A stretch of DNA of 64,000 nt from Tetracentron sinense (Eukaryota > Streptophyta > Magnoliopsida > Trochodendrales > Trochodendraceae). The stretch is from the NCBI GenBank assembly GCA_015143295.1, contig CM026574.1, positions 10,604,938 through 10,668,937 on the forward strand, read 5' to 3'. The position numbers and the translations under genes were made by a program. The first letter of the stretch is position 1, and each line of letters starts with the position of its first letter. Shown one piece after another: positions 35,901 through 47,900 of the stretch. The notes under the pieces are model-generated. The model did no database searches and was not told the DNA's origin. It saw only the letters and a list, made by a program, of their open reading frames with translations.

Positions 35901-38900
35901 TTGGGAGAGACCGAGAGAGTCTGAAGCATGCTACTACATTTTAACCAAGAGAAAGGTGATAAAAGTGGGACGAGGAAAAGCCACTTGAGATTTTTTTTTC
36001 CCATCCATACAGAACCTGTAGATCAAATCAGTGACTCTGACTGCAAATCCTGTGTACTTTGGGCTCATGCCTGTAGCCCAAAAGTCCAGTTTTACCCTCC
36101 TAAACTTATTATACTTTTAACACGTTCTTTTAAAAAAAACAATTCTAGTATTTTGGGTTTTGAGCGTGTAATCATGTATTTTATAGTTTTACAATCATGT
36201 TGATTGGGATGGATGCTTCCTTCCTAGCATTTTACTTGATACAAATTCTGTTACATATGGAAAAATAAAATACCATGTCTCTTTTAACATTCTTGAAAAA
36301 TCAATCAAAATTTCCACATCTTTTATAATTTTCCCTGAAAGTTCACAACAACTGCAAAATATTACTCCAGTTTCAAACTTTCTTGCAGAATTTCCTCTAA
36401 TTTCCCATTTCTGAAGTGCAAAAGATTAAAACTTTGGAGAATAAAATTCTATAATTGCTAGGGATCTTGATTCACCTGGCTATTTCTAAGCATTTTTTTT
36501 TGATCGGTAAAGCAGATTTTATTAAAAAAGAAAGGTAGATACAAGGAAGAACAAAGCGGCATCGCCATAGAAAAGTTTACACATGCGTAAAGATTGAGGA
36601 TCTAGAGTTTTTGGGATTTGGGCTTTTTTTTGCATCAACAATTTAGAGCGTGTATTGTTTTAGGCCTACAAATCGATCAGAAAAGAGAAAATGATCTCAC
36701 AAGGGGTTCTAGGGGTGTTGTCCAACACCCAAAATGATGCCCCTTTTGGTTTTATATGATTTTGACAGTACCGACTGATACTGTTATGATACGCAATAGT
36801 ATTGGTCAATACGTTTTAAAGTGTTAAATAGATAACGTATTGACTTGTATCTATGGTTCAAAATATTGGTTTTGGTAAGACGATTTTAGGATATGTATCG
36901 GAGTCTCAGTCCGATACGGTGGAAAAAATTAAGATACATTTCGATACGCAAATTTTTTATTTAAAATAAGCTCAATACGCAAGGAATAACTTGGATACCT
37001 TGCATAATTTGTTTTGGGGAAATGTATAACATTCACGGTCCTCATTGTTCCGTGCCCCCCTTTTTAACATCCATCACTGTGGTTAAGATTAACTCACTCC
37101 TAGGTTAAGCAATCTAACCTTGGTTTTGAAAAAAGAAAAAAAAATATTTACCTTAGTTTTCTTAAGCTTAATTGTAGTTAAAGGGGTGTTAAAAGGGACA
37201 CGTGGACACGACACTTGACTACATAGTGAAATGTGTGGTATACTAGTCACTACCCATTTTTTTAAATGCAAATATAAGCTTAAAATAAACTAAATGAATC
37301 CCCTAACTAATTTTGTCACCATAATATGATATTTAAGAATTTTGTAAGTTAAAAAAAGGCGAGTATGTTGATAATTAGGTATGAAAACACAAGCCATAGT
37401 AACTTAGCCAAGTATAGGCAATTTTGGGTTGATTATAGCCATAGCAACAAAGTTCTCTGATTTTTTCAAAATGTCCCACATAATACTCGACTTTTCGTCG
37501 AACGATTAATTCGCAAGCTATTCATGACTTTTTGAAAAAATCAGAACTTTTTCAAAAGTCATGAATTTCACGAACTATTCACGACTTTTTGAAAAAGTTT
37601 TGAATAAATATCAAATATATGAAATATGATTGTTTATAATTTAATAATTACTAGTCTTATTTAATATTTTTTTCATATCTTGCCTAATGTTTTACCGATT
37701 TATTTATGAATTTTGCCCAATAAATAATTCTCGAACTTCAACTTTGTAACTATGGTTAGTATCTTGTTACTTTCTTTGTATAATTATTAAATGTGTTTTT
37801 TTTTATTATTTCCATTTTTTCTTGACTTTGCCAAAATTTTCCGAACTAGACTCCTACCGAATTACTCCTGAACCCCGACTTTGTTACTATGATTACAACC
37901 TATTTTCATTAATTTAAACAACTAAAATTGAATTTTTTTTTTGCATACCTTTAAAAATTTGGGAAAACTCTTTCAATCCAAAATCAAATGTTTTTTTGTT
38001 TGTTAAAGGAATGAATCGCTTAGAACATAAAATTGACAACAGAGTTGTTTTAGGCCTAGGCTAGAAATTGATTAGAGAAGAAAGATTGTTGAAAAAATGA
38101 GTTCTGTATTTACAAACGCCAAATGGTAAAATAGCTTGGTTTTATAGCTGTGTCGGATTATCTTTATAGTATCAGTTCGATATGCACCAATGCGCACTAA
38201 TACATAGCGACACCCTAAACTTCAATGTATTCTGCATACCAGCATACTGGATAGGGCAAATTGGACAAATTCCCATACATATTGGACCAGTATGCCCAAT
38301 GCTTGATATTGACTTCTTTCTTATGGTAGGGTGACAAAAGGCCTACTTCAATTTCAGAAAAGCCTCAACTCAAGAGGGTCCCCTTGGAAGTGTTCGCTGG
38401 TAACCAAAGCGTCACTTCTTCATTTCATTATGTCATGACATTGACTGAATCTGTATCATACGTCTCGAAATTTTAAACCACATCTGTATCAAACTGTATT
38501 GATGTATGATACACTCAATACATTGGGAAAAAAATGAGTTCCCATTTAGGTGTATTAGTAGTACCAAAAATGGATTTCGTAACGATATTTTGATCATCCA
38601 TGGTTGTGGAAGCCTGGAATCCCCACAAAGATCTCTTACATCCTTTGGACGACAAATTTAGATACAATTCTTTCCATCAACCATTTAAAGAGTAGAGGTT
38701 GAAAATGCAAAACAAATGTTTTTTATGATTGTGGAAAGAAGAAACGATGATTCACTTACTACACAATTGCGTCTTTTTTCACAAGATTTAGGGCCAAGGT
38801 TTCAAATCAAATTTTGACAGGAGTGCTCGTGGATCCTAGATGCACTTGGTGCTGGTCTTGGTGGAGTTTCAGAATGAGGATGCTTAAATTTGGAAAAAGT

Positions 38901-41900
38901 ACGACACAATGGATTCAATCGAATCGGATTTAAAAGTCTTAGTCTGAGGCTTGAAATGGAGACTTATTCTCAAGTTCCCTAATAGTAGAATAAGATTCCT
39001 TCAATGCTAGTGAATGGATGAAAGGCTATGATGACTGTCCAACTTCATTTTTTAAAATTTCACCTTCCCCCTCTAGCCAAAATTAGCCACTCCATCTTTT
39101 CTTTTTGGGCCAAAAACTAGATCTAGGCTACAATTCGATAATCAGAATATTCGAAACCCACTTTTGAGAGAAAACAAGTTTGAGGCTTTTTGATTGGGCA
39201 ATATCAACTTTTTTTGACTTATCTTTATAAGTTAATACCTATTAGCAACTTTAGAACATAATTTCATGTAAAATCCATGAATTAATGAGATCTTGGTTAT
39301 GCAGCATAACTTATGCTTTTTCATTTTCTCATTCTGTGTTTATTACAACTTGATAAATTATTCCAGACCTCTGGGAAAGTATGAAAAAACATTTTCCTCA
39401 ATTTTCATTTCTTTTATAAAAAATTATGTAAAAAATGGTGTACGTTATGAGGTTTTTGTTGTCATGGTGGAAGCTGTTACGTAACGGTGTTACTAAAGGT
39501 TATGGTCAGACCCATTACGAAGACCAATAACACTATTTAAAACCTTGCTTTGGAATGACCTTGACCTTAAACTGGGGTTCATCATCTGGCTTCTATGGGG
39601 GATGTCTTATTTTACATTGACAAATTATTGTAGCTTGCATACAGAAATCACTCACTGCATTTGTAAAAGCATATGCACCGAAACCGTTATTTAAAACCTT
39701 TTATCGGAATGACGTTGACCTTAAATTGGGGCTCATCTTCTGGCTCTGTTATGGGATGCCTTATTTTGCATTGACAAACTATTGTAGTTTACATACAAAT
39801 CACCCCATTTGTAAAGCATATGTTCTTTTTGCGTGATTAGGACTTGTTTATAGGATAAGCATGTTTTAACCAAAGTTAATGATTGTGCAATGGGTTTTAG
39901 GACATGTGAAATTCCTCAACTTGGAAAGTATGTGTTCTATTGTGTGGGTAACCATGGTTGTTAAATTGGAAGCAAATCATAAAGTCATAGTAAGACTACT
40001 TCGATTTAATCATAATCATAGATTCATTTCAAATCTGAATTTTTTTCAGGTATTTCTTGCCTAAATCTCGGGAATGAGTTAAAAATATATTGACATTACA
40101 TAAAATAGTAATAAATATCACCAAGTTATAAATTCATAAAACCAACAACATTGTGTATCTCTCATGATATTTTTAAAATCTTGGTTAAATCTCGCGATAT
40201 ATATGGGATAAAAAGAGAAAATTATATTTCTCGTGAGATTTTTAAAATATCGCGATAAAAATGGAGTTTTAAACTTTAGATGTTTTTCTAGGGTTTTCTC
40301 GGGAGAAATTGGGTATTTCTCGGGAGATTTGTAACATTTCTTTGAATGCAATCAATTAGAAATAATGATATAATCAATTATCCAGCTGAGCATTACCTTT
40401 CGTACATCCATACTTACTGGTTGAATGAAGTCCATACTTTGATCGTAGCTTCCCAATATCATCTAAATATAAAGTTAAAATCAATTATAATGTACTCCTT
40501 GTATCTTGCTTTTGATTAATATATCAACTTGATTATTGATAAAAAAAAATTATAATGTACTCATCCCAATAGTTGTTGCAATAAACCATAAAGCAATGCT
40601 GCCATGTAATATCTTGATTCTTAATCATTTCCAACCCAAATATAGTCTCTAGAAGAACAATTAGGAGAATAAAGATTAAATTAAGTTTTCGGGACTTGCT
40701 AGAATTAAATTATAAACGAGGCTCAATCTTTGTCAAAACAGATGTTTCTTGCATTGTTATGATCCCTCTTTGATGTAGAAAGTGTATGCAAGTGATGGAT
40801 CAAATTCCCTTAAGAGTATTTAAGGAGAAATCTTAATATATTCAATGCAGGATTTTTAGTAGAGAGAACATCGAAAACCAACAAACCTATTCAAATTTGA
40901 GTTGAAAGAATTAAAGATGAATTAGGTTATCATAAAACACCCTAACATTATAATTTGGAAACAAAACTAAAAAAAAAGGGTTAAAACTGTACAAAAGTGT
41001 TGTCCATCCTGTCATGTGAAAACAGTATTCATTTTGCAATTCAATTGGGATTCAAAGGGATTCAAGTGCATTTCATGTTGGTTTGTGATTCAGCCTAACA
41101 AGTTGAATTGTTAGGGTGCAATTTGATCCACATCGTGTAATTCAAGTTATAAGTCACATCAATGTAATAACTATGTGGGTAATGATGATCTCCTCCGTAC
41201 CCAAATTACTCACTTGCTCTCATACAAACCAACACTTTTTCTTGCTCAAAAAATCCATACTGGAGTTTATATACGTGGGATAGTTCTCAATCAACTCGAA
41301 GTTATTTTATTATATTGTTTTGTCTTCAAGTATGTTCACTCTGGGTATGGAATCTTTCATAACTATGGTTATACCTTTTTCATTATTATTTATGCAGAAT
41401 AATTTTTCTTGTAGGCTTTTAACACAACATTCCTAAATAACAGTCTTTCTTTCCATAACTAAAAATGCGTACTTCAATTTAAATTTTTGTATTTTTTTGG
41501 CTACTTATTTTAAATTAGCTTTTATTTTATTTTGGTTAATCCGTTCACGAATTTCATTGATTTCAGGTAATAGATGCATGTGCTAAAGGAAATTTGGGTC
41601 GTTTCATCAACCATAGTTGTGATCCTAATTGCCGAACAGAAAAGGTAAAACTTTCATTTGCAGTTGGCCTTTTTACACCCCTATATATTCATTTAAGCAT
41701 TTTCTTTCCTATTTCTTGCAAACTTTGAGTTTGCTCTCATCATACTTTATACTAATTTTGAATTAGCTAACATTTTATCATACCTATTCTGACATTTTTG
41801 CTCTGAGGTTGCTGACTTGGGATGATCGTCGGTTGGATAATGATATTAGAAATGCCTTATATTCCTAGAGTGGTATAAATGCCACCCATTTCCTCTAAAT

Positions 41901-44900
41901 ATAAAAGTGAATGAATTAAAGAATGGTAATTTTAAAAGTTCTACAATTGTTCCAACACCAAAATGATCATCAAGCTTATTTTAAATAGGAGTGAGATTTA
42001 TTTTCTACATTAATACCGCTTTCATAAGCTCCTGGTTTTCTTTGGTGTATTTTATGTTTCAAATGTTGGCAAAGTCAATGATTTGTGTTAAATCCCAATC
42101 TGAAGATTTTTCTATTCATTCAGGAAATAAAAAACTTAATAAAATACGAAGAGAGTTGATCAAGTAAGGTTGATTGGGATCATTTAATCAAATTTAAAGC
42201 ATAATAGTGTAAATTTTGGAAGGTGCAAGGAGATGGGTTGTGATAGTTGAGTTTGATACAGCTTATGATTTTCTGATAGCTAACACATGCATTCAAAAGA
42301 GAGATGAGCATTTAATGTCTTTTAAGTTGATTAAATGGGACCCAGAATGATACTTTGTTAGGTGATTATCTTCACAAGCTAGGTAATGGGATGAGAAGGA
42401 AACTTTTTATCTCTAAGTTGATGGAAGGTAATATTAAAGGGGAAGATCAAGGTGAATTAGAAAGTACAATTACCTTCTGTTTTTTTCGGTTGTATTTCAA
42501 ACTAGTTAAAATTGGAGGGCTTGGAGTGAGACAGGCTGTCTGGCGAAAAGGCCGAGTACTGGAGTGTAAATTCAAAGAAGAGTAGATCAAGAGACCATCA
42601 ATGACATAAATAATGATAAAGCTCCAGACTGGATGGCTTTTCATTAGGCTTATACCATGAATCTTTTGGTATTTATCAGACAATAACTTATTCACAAACC
42701 TCATGTGCGGCTAATAGTTTTCATTTTCCATCTCATGGAAAACTCATTTTATTCCACTTAGCCCTATCCTCCACTTGTGAAAGTTGATATTATGCAAATG
42801 TTAAATGGCATCTATGAGGATGGGGTGGTGATAAGAGTTTACACATCACATTTATTCGTCCAAATTGGAAGGTGTCTTAGGGCTGGACTTTTGACCTATG
42901 AGTTAGGTGGGGGGTTTATAGAAGATCCTATCAAAAATGTTGGCTAAGAGAATTAAGGAGGTACTTGATCAAATTATCTCCCCATCCTATGGAGCTTTTG
43001 CTAAAGGTAGACAAATTATGGTTAGAATCCTTACTACAATTTTATGTGTTGATTGAAGGGCGGTGTTGTGATGCAGAATAAACCCCTTAATATTGTGACT
43101 GAATGCAGTCAACTTATGTGCACCTAAAGAGGACTGTTATAGTAGGCTGGAAAGGGTTAAATAGGGCCTGCTGGAGGTGGTAAAGGAAGGGTAAAAACGA
43201 AGGGCTGAAAGGGGTAAGAGGGACATGTTTATATTTATAGAGAATGTTTTAGGGCTTGAATGTTAAGGGTTCAAGGTCTGATTAGAGACTTATGGAAAGT
43301 AAAACTGAGCAGAAAAAAATAAGTAAAAAGAAAGAGTAAAAGAGTGGCGGACATACCTTAAGAGTCCCACAAGGACTAAAACGAGATAATATAAAAAAAA
43401 TGACAACAATTTCTTAAGAACATCTTTCTAGAACTATTTTTTGTCATTGGTAAATTAGAGAGAATATACAAAAATGGATGAGACCAAGAGTAAAATCAAG
43501 CAAAGAAGCACAAGGGATCACAAGAACTTGAACCCATCGACTAAAACTAGAATAAAAGTAGGGAACGGAACCAAAGTAAGACAGAAAAAAATTACCCGGA
43601 AAAATAGGTCCTAAGAATCAAGGTCTCTGGATCACAATAGAGCGATTAGGTCCAAATCCTCGAAATCCCTACTTACAGAGCACCAGTCCAGAATTAGACG
43701 GCGAATGCCCAGACAAATACGATGAAAGGAAGAGGTTACATTATTAAAAACTTTCTAGTTCCCCTCTATCCAAACCAACAAAGCTAATGCCCCTAGAATA
43801 TAAGCCCATAGTGTAGTGAAAGGGGCCTCCAAACTCACCGAGGGTCAACAAGATAACAAGTCTTGAAAGGAATATGGGAAGACCCACACCACAACCAATA
43901 GTTGAAGGAAGTGGTTTCAAATCTCCGTTGCAAAAGTACAATGCAACAAATGATCCACAATTGGCTATAACTTAAAGCACGTGAAACACTTTCAAATCTC
44001 CGTTGCAAAACATTCTCTACCCTTTGTTTTTAAAATAATGACTTGACTTTTTAGAGAACTCTTAAATGAAACAGTAGAAAGAGAAACCCTAGATAAAAAG
44101 AGGAAGAAGAGAAGAGAGACAATATTAGGGGCTGATTCTCCTTTCTATTATCTATACCGCTTATAAAAGAAGATTACAATAATTCCCTTAATGACATAAT
44201 ATGGTGTATCTACACCCATATTATTATATACCTCAACACTTCCCCTCAAGTTATGCATAGATATCTATCATGCCCAACTGATAGGTATGAGGCCACCAAT
44301 GTTGGCTTAAGCAATAGAGCGGTTCCCTCCTTATTGGTCTCATGTACTATACATCTCAAACTTCATGAGAGTTTTTGTCTCTCCATGTACATATGGGTTC
44401 AGAGTACAATTTTTTATTACTTAAAAACTGATGAAAGAGTGTTTTTTGCTGAGATGAGTGCGTAATTAGGATCATTTGTTTAGTAAATATTGATCCATAA
44501 TACTTGCCCACAATGATACATAAGTATAAAAGAACAAACTACGACAATATATTTTCTTGGATCAATACGTTGCAAGGGGATCACTTTATTGTTAAAACAC
44601 CTTGATGTTCCCTTAATACTGAGTGACTTTTAAGTGAAATAGTGGGATCTTGTGGTAGTAAGCTTCCACCTTGAAGTGACAAAATGATCCATAAAATTTA
44701 TACCTGGGAAGATCTTAAAGAGAAGGGCACATTTTAAAATGGGAGTATGTTTGTCGACAGGGGGTTTGTTCCAAGGGGCTTCCGGGACAGCCACTATGGG
44801 TTGGCCTTGGGCCTCACCTATTAGCCTTTCTGCCGGGCCTGTGCTTGATTTTCAGGTCTGTTAAAATTTAAAAAATAATAGGCTGTTCTTGGACTAGTTT

Positions 44901-47900
44901 GCATGGAAAGATATCCTAGATTCTAGGTTATTAGGTAAGAAACATTGATGTAGAATTTACTATGATATCGATGTGTTTGTTTTATACATAACCTTCTTCA
45001 AACAATGATGTATATGTTGAAAATACCAGAGCGAGAAGCAAAAACAAGAAGCAAAGAGAAAGCGAGAAGTGGGAAGCGAGGCTCAAAAAAACTGTAAGAA
45101 ACGGGAAGCAAGAAATAAGATTTTGGCCCCTCATTCCCATTATGTTATTATGGGTAGCTATATCTTTGATTTTATCTTACATGAAATTTTTGTGGAAAAT
45201 TAGGTACCATAGGTTCCCAACCGATAATACTTGTTTAGAGTCTACACCCTATAGGCTATAGATTATGGTCTACCCCATCACTTCATACATACAACTCCAT
45301 TTAACTACTAAATGAGACGTGATGGAAGCGACCTTCCTAGGAAGCGAGTTTGTCTGAGGAAGCGTTTGAAAGAGGAAATTTGCCACCAGATTTAGTAGTC
45401 CGGTTTAAAGAAGAAGAGAAGAATAAGGGGCTGGGAAACAAGCTTCCTGGGATGCGACCTTCCCACTCTGTACATAGCTTCCCTGCAACTATGTTGAAAG
45501 ATTACTTAATATGCTTATTTCTGTCATCATCTCTGCACGTTGCAGAATAGTCTTTTTGGTTCTCACTCCATTGTCATTTTTTCTATTTATAAGAACATAA
45601 TGACTGCCTTATCTAATATAAATACACTTCTAGATATCTGCACCATTCTACCTCAAGTTGCTCTTGACTTAACTCTGTTCAAATCTTGCTGAAGCAGTGG
45701 ATGGTGAATGGAGAAGTTTGTATTGGACTATTTGCACTAAGGGATATTAAGAAGGTAACAGTCCCTTCTTGCATCAATTTTTTTTTCATGTTTAGCTCCT
45801 TGTTTGTTTAGTTGTGACATCTGCTGCTCTACTTCATACCTAAATTTCTTTTACATGGAATTTTGACTATTGATGTTCAAACAACTGTTCTTTGAGAGGA
45901 AAAGCTCAAGCGGTTGAAACTGTTGCTTTGCAAGCATTTACCTAGTTCGTCAAAACTGAACAAAAGCAGTGATTGCACAAAGTTCATATGATATACAAAA
46001 ATGTCAAAAAATGCATCCAATTTCGTTCAAGACAAATTACAGCAATGTCTAACCAGTATATTTCTAGTGTTCCCCTTCCACTTGATTTTTTTTTTCTATT
46101 AGAGACCGGATTGTTTGACCTTTCAAAAAAAGAAAAGAAAAAAGATATTGTGTTGTATTTATCAAAGAAAGCTGGTCATAGAAATATGGGGAAGCAAATT
46201 TCCAAGGTACATGAATCTCTATTTACACTGCTCTTACTAAATAGTCTGCAACTTAATTAGCATTGCTAAGTGTATGAGAGAAGATGACAAGCCATCCTCT
46301 TGACATTCTTCTTTTTCGAATCTTTGACAAATTATTTGTTCATTGCTGAAAAAAGATATTGGATAGCAAGGTTTAAAAAAACGGTTTCGGACACCGTAAC
46401 GGACATGGCCGCTGTTACGTAACGGTTTCGGCCTTTACTTAATTTTTTTTCTTTTTTTATTAAAAAAAAATCCAAAAAATTCAATAAATAGAAAAAAATA
46501 AAAAAACATATAATAAATGAGTAACAATATACTTTTAAAGCCAATATGAAGCTCAAAATTTAGAAATAAGGAAATTAAATGGGTCGAGGGTTGAAATATA
46601 CCCGAAATAAAGAACCTGTCTTGGATTCCTTCAAATCTATGAATTAAACCCCAAATCAAGTTGTTAATCAACAAAAACAAAAAGATTTTAGGAAAAAAAA
46701 AGGTACTAAGAATAGGTAGAGAAGAAAAGAGAAAGCAAAGATGAGGTTTTAGAATGAGTTTAGGGATTTTCGGAACCCAGTCCTACGACCGAAACCTTTA
46801 CGTATCGGGCGTAACGCCCGTTACGTAACGATTTCAGGCATTACGATTTTGTTTCGGAATAAACGGGTAAAGGTACGGTATCGGGTATCAGAGGCCACCG
46901 AAACCTTTACGTAACGGGCGTTACGTAACGGTTTCAGCAATTTTTTAAACCATGCTGGATAGTAAAGAAGAAACAATAGAAGGGGAAGAAAAAGCAAACA
47001 TACAAGGTACATCAAAACGATGAGGTCAAAATTTCCCAAACAAGGCTATTCCTAGATCCCCTTCTTTAGCTAGGCTATTTTTCAATTCGTCCCCTGATCT
47101 AGGAATCCAAGAAAAAGAGGTGGTCCCTTACTCCCTTGAATTAACATTTCTCATACCTCTCTAATAACATGAGCAGATCTCCATGGACCACTATCATCAC
47201 TTGGAACCCAATTAATGGCATTCCTCGAGTCACCTTCAATAATGAGACGGAAAAAAAAACTAGTTGACCTAGAAAGAATAATGCCCTGCTCAAAGATAGA
47301 TCTCTGTGAGGTTTGAAGTTACTTCACCACTACTGCTTCACTATCCCTTAGTTTCTTGGTTGTGGAACTAAGTTTAATCAAGGTTTGGGTTTATTGGGTA
47401 TTTCCACTCACTTTCCTAGACTTCATCTCGAGTTGGACTTTTCGGGACCAAGTTCCATCCTTGGATACCATCAGGGGGATGCTCCCATTTGCCTTATGCT
47501 GGGAGGTGTCGTCTGAGCAAAATAAGAATATTTTGAGAGTTCATCTTTCTCCAAGGAGAGCATTCGGGCTAGGATTTTTACTCTTCTTGGGGGTATGGTG
47601 TGAGATCAAAGAGGATTTCCCGGAGTCGGGTTTTGTTTGTCTTCTTTTTATGGATATGTCACATCTTGCATATTGGTGAAGTCTGTATTTTTTTTTTCTT
47701 AGCTTTGTATGTAGCTCTTTGTGGTTCACCCGTTAGTGCATCTCTTTTCTTCTCGATTCATTATATATATGTCTGTGTGTGTGTATATATATATATATAA
47801 TGCTGATCTTTTACCGAAAAGGCAAAAGTCACTTCACTCACTAGCCCCTGAATATCGAAGTTGTGTATGAGCTTTGTCTCGAATGATCACACTGATGCTC

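Larger units (their letters stand above)
34949..41566 (+). other. Intron 7, 6.6 kb, repeat-filled
   Basis: Holds copy 1 of the ATGGTT...AACCAT repeat, a fold-back insertion, a reversed LINE tail, a duplicated block and a 51-bp mini LINE insertion (listed separately). Stretches 34950-36490, 38500-39460 and 40570-41560 show nothing that I recognise. At 39950-40340 'tctcg(c/g)ga' words recur in a fold-back-like arrangement. Confidence 0.8.
41645..45697 (+). other. Intron 8, 4.05 kb
   Basis: Contains a plus-strand LINE remnant (42450-43090) and a Copia leader-like fragment (44040-44350). Unassigned: 41645-42400, 43090-44000 and 44500-45690. A 20-base direct repeat 'ttcaaatctccgttgcaaaa' occurs near 43916 and 43991. 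The stretch 45000-45450 repeats the word 'ggaagcga/gaagcga'. Confidence 0.75.
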
